Shown piece by piece: positions 23,791-40,900 of a DNA stretch of 64,000 nucleotides. Below the pieces are notes generated by a model. It saw only the letters and a program-made list of their open reading frames with translations, was not told where the DNA came from and searched no databases. The translations under genes and the position numbers were made by a program. Source of the DNA: Cristatella mucedo (taxonomy: Eukaryota > Bryozoa > Phylactolaemata > Cristatellidae); NCBI GenBank assembly GCA_009760855.2, contig WPIO01000011.1, positions 6,457,501 to 6,521,500 of the forward strand. The letters are read 5' to 3'. Numbering within the stretch: the stretch's first letter is position 1; every line of letters starts with the position of its first letter.

Positions 23791-24616
23791 GACCATGCTA
23801 CGGTTTCTGAATTGGCATGTTGTAAAAGCAAATGAATTAGACTTCTGAATTAAATCTCCGTGACTTAATTGCTCAATGCGTTCAAAGGTTTTCTAGTGTG
23901 TGTAGGCTCACTAAGAAACGTTCTGCGTGTTGTCCAGCATGCCACACATACTGTAGAGCTGAATGAACAGCGGACAAGGCTAGGTTGGCATGACGACGCC
24001 ATGGGCGAGCATGGTAATTCTTGGTCACAGTGGGTGGTGCAACTCATTGTGTTGTATTTAATTACAAACATCTATGGATGGAGCGCTCGCGCATCTCCAG
24101 CCAAGTGACGTGCTGACGACTGACGATCATCTAATGATTCTGGAGTTTTGGCATTCGGCGCCCAGTTCGTTGCAGTGACGTCTTTTGGCGACAAAGATGA
24201 AAGGGGGACAGATAAAACGACAGCTCCTGAAAAGACGTCTGAAAATCCTCGGCAATAAATTGTGAAAGAGCCTAAGGAGACGGCGAAGCAAAATTTTAAC
24301 ATTTCTCAGTGTTGTTTATCTTGGGTTTTCTGTTATATCCGGACAGGATTAACTTGAAGAGTAGGCAGTAAAGTGATGACGTACTACATCAACTCGAGTA
24401 TGACTGCCGAGATATTAGCAGCGCTTTCTGTTTTAAAATAACTAGGAATTGGAAATGGAGTAGGTCGACTGATTAATAATAACGGCATGCATAGTTTCAT
24501 TCGGCACGCCTATGAGCATAAAATATAAATCACATGGATGAAGCAGATGCTGAGGAATGGGTGCTCATCCCTTCGCTTCGGTAAAGTTGGCGGTCGAAAA
24601 TGCTTCAGAAAGAGAT

Positions 24617-24708
24617 TCTCCCTTTGCAGCAAATTTAAAGCGCCTAGAAAGAGATTAGGTTCTCTGAGGGCGCTTTATCAATTGCATTATTATTATTATT
24701 ATTCAAAT
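24617..24708 (+). mobile_element. LINE-A tail in the spacer of the inverted duplication
   Basis: The ccctttgcagcaaatttaaa marker, the tail hairpin and six ATT units, in + orientation. It lies in the 564-bp spacer and is not mirrored in the arms. Confidence 0.85.
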
Positions 24709-25399
24709 CAGTCAGATAATGTCTGCTATAGCCGATACCTCTAGCCGCTGGGTCGTCGCTACGACGATTACCTTCGCTCAGAGCAGCTAAATCCAACGGG
24801 ATAAATTGCTCTTTTGGCATAGGATCGAGCTTGTTTCTCATTCATTAGCTGGACGTGCGTTTTTTTGTATCCGGTCCAGACAACACTGAGAAATGTTAAA
24901 ATTTTGCTTCGCCGTCTCCTTAGGCTCTTTCACAATTTATTGCCGAGGATTTTCAGACGTCTTTTCAGGAGCTGTCGTTTTATCTGTCCCCCTTTCATCT
25001 TTGTCGCCAAAAGACGTCACTGCAACGAACTGGGCGCCGAATGCCAAAACTCCAGAATCATTAGATGATCGTCAGTCGTCAGCACGTCACTTGGCTGGAG
25101 ATGCGCGAGCGCTCCATCCATAGATGTTTGTAATTAAATACAACACAATGAGTTGCACCACCCACTGTGACCAAGAATTACCATGCTCGCCCATGGCGTC
25201 GTCATGCCAACCTAGCCTTGTCCGCTGTTCATTCAGCTCTACAGTATGTGTGGCATGCTGGACAACACGCAGAACGTTTCTTAGTGAGCCTACACACACT
25301 AGAAAACCTTTGAACGCATTGAGCAATTAAGTCACGGAGATTTAATTCAGAAGTCTAATTCATTTGCTTTTACAACATGCCAATTCAGAAACCGTAGCA

Positions 25400-25950
25400 T
25401 GGTCATGACCAGTCAAGCAACGGATTGACTTCAAGGTTTTGTCACTCACTTTTAGGTCACTTCATTCTTTGACTCCAGCCTATCTCTCAGATCTACTCTC
25501 CCATCAGGCCAAGCATCGTACCACCCGCTTTTCGGAATCCAACAGTCTACCAATACCTCGTACAAACCTCAAATCCTTTGGAGACCGTGCATTTAGTTCG
25601 TATGTTTCCCAAAGCCTGGAACTCCCTCCCGACTTGCGTCAGAACATCCCCTGACTTGACCCCATTTAAAAAGAACTTATAAACACACCTATTTAGGACA
25701 GCATTTAGTGGGTCCCTGTGATTCGTCCTCGATGTGCTTATGCGTGCTGCCACTGTGCATGCTGCCACTAACCACATTCGCATGCTGACCCAGTGCATGT
25801 CACCCCTAACCATGTTATTCATTTTTGTTGGTTTATCAAGCATGATATTACTCACCATTCAATTGCATTTCCCTCTGCAGCAAATTTAAAACGCCTAGAA
25901 AGAGATTAATTTCTCTGATAGCGCTTTATCGAGTGCATTTTTATTATTGT
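25400..25950 (+). mobile_element. LINE-A 3' end inside right arm
   Basis: This is the mirror copy of the LINE in the left arm: coding block from FRSLHSL to FGDRAFSSYV, 3' UTR, tail hairpin and an ATT run ending near 25958. A shared insertion (tttcccaaag where other copies have ctcccaaag) shows that both arms descend from one copy. Confidence 0.9.
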
Positions 25951-25959
25951 TATTATTAT

Positions 25960-26600
25960 CCAGGTGCATAACTCGGCTAGACCGGGAGCCTCCAACACCA
26001 CGACTTACTCGGCCAACTTCTCCTACCCAAGAGCCATGGTGACCCCATCGTCACCACACATGCCATAGGCCAGACCCCGGCCTAGCGGGTGACACTTACC
26101 ACTTTACAGCAGTCCTGTCCCAGCCAACAGAACCTAGCCTGAGTACTATGTATCTGGAAGGACGGCGGGCACGTTCTTGGTTGGCGCCAGATTGCGGTGG
26201 GGCCGGCCGAATTCGGATTTGGTGGAGGGCAATAGCAGCCCCCACGCCCACCCCGGCCCACTGCCCACGTCCTCACTTGAGGCTGTCAGAGCACGCTACG
26301 ACCGCGCCTCGTGCACTATACGGGGGGGGGCTCGGGTGCTCAGCCCAAGAGCGCCGAGTCGGCAGTGCTGTTGTTCTCTGTGCTTCCGGTCAAGGGTGAT
26401 CCAAAGACCTACATCATAAGAAAAATAGGAGCTGTGCGCGCCTCGTGCAATTCTGTCGACGTCGCCACAGGCAGCCACACCCGCTACTCCACGAACACGG
26501 TTAACCCGGCGGTTGCGTCTAAGGAAGACGGACGACGGAACCGGGTGCGCAAACCCTCGACAGTGATTGGACAACCGCCTAGAGCCAATGGGCCTGCGTC
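25960..26600. other. Upstream region of RIB43A, GC-rich
   Basis: Composition becomes GC-rich from about 26150 toward the gene. It holds a poly-G run at 26321-26329 and inverted CCAAT (attgg, near 26567) and CCAAT (26585) motifs. The frames on both strands here are composition-driven. It is probably the promoter and first untranslated sequence of the gene starting at 26704. Confidence 0.45.
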
Positions 26601-26605
26601 CTGTC

Positions 26606-26620
26606 CGCAGCCATAGCAAC
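26606..26620 (+). promoter_or_regulatory. X-box-like RFX site upstream of RIB43A
   Basis: The 3' half reads ccatagcaac; its complement gttgctatgg is one base from the canonical half site gttgccatgg. RFX factors binding X-boxes drive ciliary genes, and this site lies about 85 bp before the start codon of an axonemal gene, with CCAAT motifs 20-45 bp further upstream. The second half (cgcag) is weak. Confidence 0.45.
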
Positions 26621-26703
26621 GCCGTCTTGTAGGGGCGGCCATAGCAGAGCGGGTAAAGCGTCCTAGAGAACACCGCCCACGTTCGGCCAGTATTGCAGCA
26701 AAG

Positions 26704-31594
<4,891 letters not shown>

Positions 31595-32010
31595 TGCCGG
31601 CCCGACGACTGCCTAGGCGGCGGCGGTGCCGCCGCCGCCGCCGCCGCCGCCGCCGCCCCCACGCGCCCCTTCCGTATATACGAAATCATCCGAGGCTCGC
31701 CACTCAGCCGAGCGGACGAACGCTCGCGGGCCGCCGAGGGCGGGCGCCAGTCGGCGGTCCGCAGCAGCCAGCGAAGCCTCTTGCAGCTGCTGCGATTGGG
31801 CTTCTTTGGCGGCGGCGCAGTGTCGGCGTCGGCGGTGGCAGTGCTGCTGCCGTCTGCTCACGCTGCTTCGGCGCTCAAGCCATCGATGCATGCAGACACG
31901 TCGGGGAAACAAGGAAAGAAAGTTCAGGGCTCCGGCGACGGAAATTTTTTCCGAGCATCGATATGTGGCGGCCCCTGCCGGATGCACAATAAAAGAACAA
32001 AAGCTCGGCT
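31595..32010 (+). promoter_or_regulatory. RIB43A 3' UTR with poly(A) signal
   Basis: Noncoding after the taa. A (GCC)n run lies at 31620-31660 and aataaa at 31988-31993 precedes a TG-rich stretch (cgtctgtgctgg), a usual cleavage context. Overlapping frames here are GC-driven. Confidence 0.65.
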
Positions 32011-32089
32011 TTGAATATTCGCGTCTGTGCTGGCTCGGGATACGCGTCCTCGACTCTATATCGCGAGATCACCTAGGCCCTATAATTGC

Positions 32090-32285
32090 AGTCTGCGGGT
32101 GCATTTCTGAACCCGTGGACGTGGACCTAGCCCTGGGCTCAGGTGCTCGCTCTTCGAAATCTGGGTAGCGGGTTGTGAAGTGAATCCGGCAGCAGAACAT
32201 CTTTTGTTAGACGATGCGAGTGGAGTGATGGCTGCCAGGGCCTTTCCATAGCTACATGAATGAGGCTGTTCGATCAGCTACCATT
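32090..32285 (+). mobile_element. Diverged tRNA-derived SINE
   Basis: The family tail (ctacatgaatgaggctgttc, then gatcagcta) is clear at 32250-32280. The tRNA-like head is eroded (gggttgtgaagtgaatccgg as a possible B-box). Confidence 0.45.
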
Positions 32286-32289
32286 TACC

Positions 32290-33190
32290 TTACTCTTTGC
32301 TCACGCTGAACCACACGGCTCGCTTCTCGAGCAAAGATCAGCTCATCTTGTTTTGTGAGCATCTCCATCGCGAGGCTGCGACATCGTGGGAGCCCCTCCC
32401 CCAATGAGCTTCATTTTTAAAGCTCGAGTTGAAACTTTGTAGACAATGAAACGAATTTTTCTTGCTTACAAGGCTCAGGAGTGCTTGAATTGGTCGACTG
32501 GTGACTTCAAGTATTAGCAAGTTTTTATCTCTGGCCATATATGCATTTGGTTTAGCGTTCACAGTGGATGTGTATTTCGTGCACGGATTCATTTGAAATT
32601 TTTTAAAGGGTCTGCAGATAAAGGACGCTGGGTGCAAATTAAATGAAGCTCTTATCCTTGGCCTTTGTAAGCTTTCTAGGGGCTGAGCCCTATGGGTTTG
32701 AGCTTCTCCCTGAAATTTTCGTGTCTTCTGCGTATGCCGATTCAGCTTTAAAGGTCATGGGGTTTGTTCAAGGAAGCACTCGGGCACTATTTTATTGCAG
32801 GCTTTTCCTCGTCATCCAGCTCTCGAGCAGCCTGTTGGGCCACGTGACTGGGAGGCAGAGAACCCAAAATCCTGCCGGAGTCTTATGCCCGTGTCAGATA
32901 TTCCTGAGCAGCTTCAAATCGTTCGGCCACTGATGCCACTGATCTTTGCCCTGCAGTAAGGTGCTCGAACGTTACGACCCGTAGTGTACGTGTCTGAGTC
33001 CAAGATGGAAGAAAGTCGTCAGGACTTTACACTCACCACATACCCAAGGTTGTTGAGTCACTTAGTGTTTACTTTATTCTCTATGATAAAACTCTAAATG
33101 CACCGAGGTCGTGAAAGCAATCTTAGGGAAGCGAATCTGTCAATAGATTTCCATAGTTGATTGAGAAACAGCTCGAATTCCTGACCAGAC
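32290..33190. other. Intergenic, unassigned
   Basis: Short frames on both strands with no family recognised. Confidence 0.35.
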
Positions 33191-33194
33191 AAAA

Positions 33195-33830
33195 ACCTTT
33201 TACTTTGCAGCATGCAAAGCAACTTTCCTTTTGCATCTATCTTTGAGAAGTGGTGCAATATGGCAACTGCAAAGCTCGCGACATGTACAAGCCTAAATTT
33301 AGAGTTAAGCACCAGGTGCAAACACCTTATTTCACACCCGACCTACCGGTAGTGAGTTACAGAAGTCGGGATAGGATGTCAAAAACGCATGGATCAATTT
33401 AGCGTAGTGTCACTGTCTAAGCAAGTCCAAATTTTAGTAATTGTATGTAGCTGAAAGTAGGCAGACTTGACATGAAGCTGATTTGGTCGTCTGGTGAGTG
33501 GTCCCTTTGGAACAGGTCTCCCAGATTTCTTGCAGATGCTATAGGAATTATTCTTGCGAGCTCTTGTTGAGGGATAGGGTTTCTAATTTCTGAGTAGTAC
33601 TAGGTTAGGCCATAACTAGAAAGTTGTTTTATCGCGTTCAATTTTAGGAAATTTTCTGCTATCCTCCTGCGAATCTCAGCAATACACACTGCAAGGGAGT
33701 TGAGAGATTTTGACATGCTGGAAGGCTGATATGGATCACAGCATAGGTACGCTGTGTGTCGTCTGCATAGAAATGAAAGCTTAGATTGTGCATGGCAATT
33801 TAAACGGCAAGAGGTGGAGATTAAAACTTT
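33195..33830 (-). mobile_element. LINE-A internal fragment
   Basis: The - strand runs parallel to 63500-62950: the residue of the RT C-terminal part (gaaagcttagattgtgcatg near 33775) and the post-RT block (gaccgaccta/agcaagtccaaattttagta). No tail hairpin; both ends are truncated. Confidence 0.7.
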
Positions 33831-34780
33831 AAAATAAATCCTGATAAAAAAATTTGAGTTTGTATAGAATAGTGGCCATTTTCTATGCTTCCGAGGATTA
33901 AGTAATTATGAAATATTACCAGCGGACAAAAACTGGGTTACGCATGATTTTTCCATAGCATCTGCTTATAACAGAGTGCTTTTGGGATTATTTCAGGGTC
34001 ATACAATTGCAGATTTTCTTCTAACGCACACAGGAAAAATCAGAGAAATTTCCAAACTCCTTGAAAAGCACACGACAGTGGGCAATTTCGTCACTGAAAT
34101 GCCCACCCTCGCGACCGCAGCAGCTTAGAACTATGGCCAAAACACTCGGACTTAAGGCCGAAAATTTTCGAACCAAGGGTAATTATTTTGGGGCCCAGGC
34201 AGGAAAACTTCTGCGGCCAAAAATTTTTGTTGACGAAAACGTCTGGACACTCATCTCCCCACCCTCACCCCCTCCACAGCCACCGCCGTCCAGCGGTCCC
34301 AGCCTATATATCTATGGTGGAGCTCAGTCACCAACCGGAATGGGAAGTCGGAAGTTGGCCTTGGCATTGTATTCGCTATCTGGCGTACGGTTCAAAACGG
34401 ATTTACCGTAACTCCGACTGTAGTTACCGCAAGGAAAACTACGTGACCAACTAGAATGAGTAAAAGACATGGTAAGTGCGGGCTTTGTAAGCCCGTGGTG
34501 GTGTGTCAGCTTTGCCCGACGGCTAAATCCACCACCGCCACCCGTAGCCAACGATGGGCGTCTCCTAGCTCTGGGGCGCCACACCTTTTGCCGTCTTGTT
34601 TTAAGGGTTATTTTTGCGACTTACTTTAACAGTATGTCAGCGAAACAGATCTATCTCTCCATAGATATGGAGCTCCGGTTGGTCTAATGGCTTCTGATTT
34701 TTACTGCCTTTGCCAATTTCTGAGCAGATCGCCGGCTGTTGGAAACCAACGCTGTGTCGCTGCGCTTTGTCACGTCTGCC
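33831..34780. other. Intergenic region before LIN37
   Basis: A hairpin gggctttgtaagccc lies at about 34480. GC-rich patches occur at 34260-34310 and 34500-34560. A tatatat motif is at 34305. No gene was recognised. Confidence 0.35.
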
Positions 34781-34784
34781 GAGC

Positions 34785-34795
34785 GATTTCGCGTC
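34785..34795 (+). promoter_or_regulatory. E2F-like site before LIN37
   Basis: gatttcgcgtc contains tttcgcg, seven of the eight bases of an E2F/DP consensus, 118 bp before the LIN37 start codon. Another tttccggcg lies at 34880-34888. LIN37 itself belongs to the E2F-linked DREAM complex, so autoregulation is conceivable. Confidence 0.3.
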
Positions 34796-34910
34796 TACCC
34801 CTCACATTTTTCCGATGCACGATGGCGTACGAGAGAGCCGCTTTACTGAGAAACCTCTAGGTCGATGCTGCGTATTTGTTTCCGGCGTTTCATGGCGTCA
34901 CTTTTTCCTC

Positions 34911-34999
34911 ATGCTTCCAGCCACGAATGAACCAATCAGCCAAGCCAGAACCAACCTAGACGCCGTGCTTCAGAATCTAATTATAAAGAAGGAGGAGAG
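34911..34999 (+). CDS. LIN37: LIN37 exon 1
   Basis: Begins MLPATNEPISQARTNLDAVL. The helical NLDAVLQNLI block matches the LIN37 amino end, so the Met at 34911 is preferred over the distant upstream Met of the same frame (34710). Ends in phase 2 at donor gtactg. Confidence 0.85.
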
Positions 35000-37900
35000 G
35001 TACTGTGCAAAGTGGCAGGCTACAGCTGTGGCTCTCGCCTGCGACGTACTGTCTGACTGTTGTGTGCTCAGAATCGATCGTTCGGTGCCTTCGAGAATGC
35101 CTTCTAGCATTAGATGAATTATTAGAATGCTGCCTATCTAGCATTAGATGAATCGATGAGACCGTTCGTCAAGTCTGCTGCATTTCTTAGTGCTGCAAGT
35201 GCTGTACATCAGTCATCGGTCGTTGCACGAAGTACGCCCCGTGTAGATTTCTCTAAAGTATTCAAACTATCTATAATAATGCTTATTGAGACTTATACAA
35301 GCACAGGCTATTTTTTTCTCCTGCTGCAGAGCCATAGCGGCAGAAGCCCGTCTTTGGGTTTCGTGTTGTCCTTAAAGTCATGTTCCCGTCAAATTGTCTT
35401 GACTTATTGAAATAAAAATGAACTCGCGATTCAAATCAGGTATATTTCTATCGAGCGCTGACTGTCTTGTTCACCAAGACTAGCAGCTTGTTTCATGTAG
35501 CTTTGTTTATTGAAAGTTCCGTCGGATTTTTCTTTGGTGCTCGTCTGCCTGCTTTTGTTGATTTTAAACTCTGGGTGCTTGTTTACTCCTTTAGAATGCA
35601 ATCTAAATCTAATCTAATCTAATCTTGTGCCTACCTACTTTAAGGTTTCACTTGAATGATTTTCTGGCTGCTGACTCGTGAATACTCTTTCTTCCTCGTG
35701 CTTTTTGTACCATGTTCTTTCTGCGGAAATTTGAGATGCTTCAATGTAAGCAATAGCAATATTGGTGAGTAACCGGTTAACTTTTGTCTTGCATTTTGCT
35801 TAGTGGAGACATAAAACGTGAAGGCTTTCAAAATTAAGCTAGGCATGCCATGCAGTTGCCTTAGCACAGAATCTGGAGACTCGACAATCTTGTTGTAAAG
35901 ACTGCTGGATCTTCTGTGCTCACTCGTCTGATTGCACTTGGACTGAATTCGTTGAACCGAGTTGGCATTCATTGGAAGATGTATTGGATCGCTGTAGTTC
36001 AGATAGCCCTGCATCGTAGGCACTGAAGCCGAACTCCTTGTGACAGTATTACTGTCTTATTAGGAATGTCGATTTCAAGTCTCCTTTTGATATGTTATTA
36101 GCTTGGTCGTCTTGAGGTTAATTTATTTTTGAATCCAACTTACTTAACCAATTGGTAACTGTCTGCTGGTACAACGAATGCTTTGGTCGATGTCTTGTCA
36201 GTCAGCGCTTCTGTTTGCTTGCAATGGATGCCAACTCTCTCAGCGTCACAATTCGTGAATCATAACAGCTATTTTACTGCATGGCCTCATCTATTTCGAA
36301 TTGCTGTAGTAGCTTCGAAGAATGCCGGGTTCTTATGCTTGAGCGATAACAGCCAAAACACTATAAAGCTATCGTGATCAATTACTTTTTCACCTCTAGA
36401 TTAAGTACGTAGTAAAAAGGCACATTTTTTTTATCTTTTCTTCTTTCCATTCCAACTCTTCATTCGACCTCGTAAATGAGGTAACCATTTCCTCCTACCA
36501 GAAATGTATAGTTGTGGAAATAGCCACTGGGTCTTAGCCCAATGATTAGAGGCTCGCTTGTCACGACCTAGCTCGCAGGTTCGAGTCTGCGGTGGATGAT
36601 TCTTTATTGCCCACTGCAAGCGGTGGGGGTAGCCTTTAAGTCTCTTCTATCGATATATAAATGAGGCTGTTCAATCAGCTAGCCTTTTTTCGACGAGATT
36701 TCAATGTACCCGTCTATGCACAGCTGGATCGGTCTCTGCTGTTCTCTACCTGCAGTTAAACTTAAATCAATTAACTTGCCCCTTGTGCAGCCAGTTCTGT
36801 TAGCAACGAGCACAGTCGAGTGTTCTGTCAAATTACCATCCCACAGAGAGTGACATAGAAAGAATGCTGCATAGACGACATGAACAATCAGCTTTTTGCA
36901 TTTGCATCTGCACGCCTAGAGAGAGATTGAGTTCTCTGAGGGCGCTTTATCAAGTGAATTATTATTATTATTATTATTATATTTGTAGCTTGGCTCTTAA
37001 TTTTAAATATTTACGTTACTAAACATAAACCTATTTCGTAACTTACTTGTGCTCATGGTTCTATGCACTTTACTATTGTATTCTTGGCTAGCTTTAAGAG
37101 TATCTAGGCTAATACTCTGATCTCGACTGACCCGCGTTTTAAGCTTTGGTTATGCGAGCTTTGTAGCTGGGGCCATAAACTGTGTACGAACCAATGTGCT
37201 ATTGACTTTTTATCGTAGCTGGAAGTTTGCAGCACCATCAAAGTTCGATAATAGTTGGGAAAGGCTTAGATTAGGCAGAAACAAAAGGCCTGTCACTACT
37301 TTCTTTTTGCAGCCGATGGGAAAATGTTGGTAGTGTGCAGACTGGCTTGCGTGCCATTATTTTAATATGTCCTCGGTTGTTTACAGCAGTCCTTACACAT
37401 CTGACGACGCCGAGGGAGAAAACGATGAAGAAGATGACACTCACTTGCAAACGTCACATGCTAACGGACCTCTTGGGTAAGGTAATGCTTGTTGAGACTT
37501 ATACAACCACACAGGCTATTTTTTCCATCCTCGTTGATCAATGCAAGGCGAAAAGGGATTTATTCAGTGCAGAATCGCTTGTCCATAAGTGCCTTTGCTA
37601 GTTTTTCTCGAGAATTATATGTCCGCGAGTGCTTTTACTGATTTCTCTTGAATCCGGCCAAGAGCTCTTGCTTGCAGCGCACAAGTTACCTACCACATTT
37701 ATCTTCACAATCTCTGCTGTTCTGGCAAGCTCTCTTGGGGTAATGCTGGCCTTCGATTACTTCATCTTGAATTCATACGGCAGCACAAGGAAAGTCGACT
37801 TCTCTAGAATTTGCTTAATTTCACTCTGCAATGTATAGCTTGCTCGTTTGTAAACAGTAGGAGTTTCATATCTTTGCCTGTATAAAAGTTCTGTGATATT

Positions 37901-40900
37901 GCGGGTTACCATCATTCTCGTTAAAGCCGTGATAATCTGCTGCAGCGACTGATAAACCTAATGCTTGCCTTGCAGACATTTGATCCTCGATGTCGGTAAA
38001 TGACCTTAAAATTAAGAAGATAAAACGGAACTGCTACTCATAGGACAACCCAAGCATGTGGGCTAGAAGGCTTTGCTCTTCTAGTAGGTGATGTTGTGCC
38101 ACCATCACAGTGTGCTTCGGAATTTAATTGTTGTCTTAGACAACGCTTAAATTTTGAAAGTTTCTTTAAGGAGACTGCCTCCACAGCTAGCCATCTCGTC
38201 CGATCCCTTTAGCTTTAGGAACTGTCTACCGTGGAACTTTAGAAACTGTTTAACATTAGGAACTGTCTGCCGTGGTGGCTGGCAAAAAATTCAACTAGCT
38301 TCCTGGTTCTGCCTTAGCAATTCAATTTTGGCTGGGCTACCGTAACAAAAACATTAGGCCACTGCAGCTGGTAATGAATATGGCTGCAAGGCTAGTACAA
38401 ATCTCAGAGGTTCGACCGTGTATCTCCTTTGCTGAAGGAGCTTCGATGGCTTCCATCAATGGATACAGAGTAAAGTTCTTACTATGAGCCACAAGGCTCG
38501 CCACGGCTGAGCTCCTTCATACCTTGCTGAACTGCTGCACCGGTGTCAGCCTCCTCGTGCCCTCAGGTCCTGTATGAATAATGAATTAGCTGTTCTACTC
38601 CTCTGCTTAAAGACCGTTGGTGACAGAAGCGTTTGTTCTACATGTCCTAGACTGTAGGAGTCACTTCCACAATTCCTGTGCAGTGACATGTACTCTCCTG
38701 CTACCTACTCACTTCTTCTACAGCTCTCCAGACTTAGCTATGCTTCCCACTTTATCTTTGTTGCATGAGATGAAGTCCATTTAATCGTTGTGGCTTTTTC
38801 GATTTACAGACAGAGATACATTACATCATACACCTGCATGTAAGCCTTGCTCAGTGTAGACGTCTCAGTGCATGAACTTGGCAGTTCCTCTAATCTGGCT
38901 CTGCAGACCCAGTTTAGTTCTGTACACGTCAGTCTCATCGACCACACTAAGCAGATTCATTTGCGGTACGGAGTAAACGATCGCACTTGAGAAGCTGTGC
39001 TGCTGAAATGTAAAGCTGCCGACTATGGCACATCTTTTTCAGCGGTCCTGAGCTGCTACTTCTATGCTACTCACTACCTCAACTGCTCTCCTGACTCTGC
39101 TATGCTTCCCACTTTCTCTTTGTTGCGTGAGACGAAGTCTGTTGGCTACCGAATGCGTACCGAAAGCCGCTTAGGCTGTGAGTACGCTATACAAAACTCT
39201 CCTGCGTAACACCCACATGGTCTTTATGACTTTGTGGAGTTACAGACGGAGATACATTACATTACATAAAGCACCTAGAGAGAGATTAAGTTCTCTGAGG
39301 GCGCTTTATCAATTGCATTATTATTATTATTATTATTGAACTAATGTTGTTATTCTTCCTGGCATCGCTAGACTAGTAGTACTCAATTATATGTGTTGTC
39401 CTGCAGACCGGGCAACCCATCTAGACTTCTGTAACTCTGTACTTGAAGATCTTCCTGCCTGTGCCGTAAGATTCTCATAGTTAGGGCAAACTCTGCAGCC
39501 AGGCTTGTGTGTCGTGAGCATTGCAGTGTATTTATCAATGTAATGTAGCATTGAAGCATGACGGCATGTTTTGCTTAAAGCAGTCAGCCACGGATATGGA
39601 GCTTTAGCCCATCGTGTCGAAATCGACTAGTTGTTATCTAAGCATGGTTGGTTGACTAACTGATTTCTGGTTTTCAGAGCTAGCCTAGAGACAGGGCTAT
39701 ATACAGACTAATAATAATAAAGCCCTGGTATAGCATTTTTAAGCAAGTGCTACATGGCCAACTCGCCGATTTAGGACCCTCCGATTCCTGTAGCTACAGA
39801 GCTTGTCCAGTCACGATTGTGGATCAATTTAGCAGCACCTGCTGTTGCACCATGGGACAGCTTCTTCACCACAGGCGGTACAGACTGACATGGGCAGGTC
39901 AATAGACATGCACTCAAACGCAAAAGTATTTGCACGGCAGGGGGGCAGGCACCATGATGGCACCCTACTCACCGGCACGTCAAGTAAATATCAAACGTTT
40001 GTGTAACCAAAAGTATGCACACTGGTTGAAATGAGAAAATGCAACTCGTTCTCGAAACTATTTGTCACTCCATAAAACTGTACCCTAATCGTCAGCAGTC
40101 CAGTTGGTTCGAGCCTTAGCCCATAGTAAAAGACTTAACATGCTCTTTGCCGACAGAAGAGGTTTTCTCTTTGTAACTCGAGAATGCAGATCAGCCTCAT
40201 CTAATCGCTTTCTGACAGTGTCACCGCCAACTCGCTTCCTTGACGATGCATGCAGACTTTTATTTAGCATGTGCTTTGGCCGAAGCAAAACGGTTCTTTA
40301 AGGCCTCAAACTTTAGGATGGTGTTTTATATGTTGGATAATGTGCGCAAACCAGACTGACCTTGCTCCTGAATAGGTAGCCTCTTAGCAACTTGTTGCAT
40401 TTGCTAAATTTGTGGTTGGTCATGTGTGCATGTTTTTTCTGTGCACCGTCATTTACGTTTGATTGGCCATCAATATAAAGAACTTGCTCCTTAGTGACTA
40501 TGCACTGGTTGGGGGTCAGAGCTTCTCAAAGAAAGGTCAGTCATCACGACCATCGGCCACCCAGTTGACATCCAGCAGCAGCAGCAGTGCCAAAAAGAAG
40601 AGACGACGGGATGATGGCATGCCTGGTGCCTCAGCATCAGTCCTGACCCCATCTGCTGAGCATGGACAGTTTCAGCGTAAGTACGATAGGCGTAAAAACA
40701 GGTCAAAGTTGTGTTTGTAAATTCTTGTTGCATCTGTGCAACAGTCTCGATCCTTTTAGATCTGCACTCAACGTGTAGTTTCTGCAGCTTAGAACGACCA
40801 GAAGCTTATTTTTTCAAGGGTCATCCTGTTCTGTATTCTATGTTCGACTGCCTACAGGCTAATGAAGTAGCTTCGCTGCATCAGCTGCTTGAATGCACTG

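Larger units (their letters stand above)
23237..25950. repeat. Large inverted duplication (about 1.07-kb arms)
   Basis: The left arm 23237-24315 is repeated in reverse complement at 24880-25950 around a 564-bp spacer. The frames of 71, 68, 79 and 76 codons within 23541-24302 recur as the same translations at 24893-25654, so about 760 bp of each arm must be nearly identical. The outer 250 bp of each arm differs at scattered bases. Each arm contains a LINE-A 3' end at its outer side (ATT tails facing outward) plus about 500 bp of non-LINE DNA at its inner side. Transcription through it would give a long hairpin RNA. A mis-assembly is the alternative. Confidence 0.9.

Noticed and set aside
23237-25950. 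CRISPR-like or phage-like explanation for repeats in the window
   Set aside because: Repeats are LINE, SINE, inverted duplication and microsatellite; introns and poly(A) signals show eukaryotic DNA.
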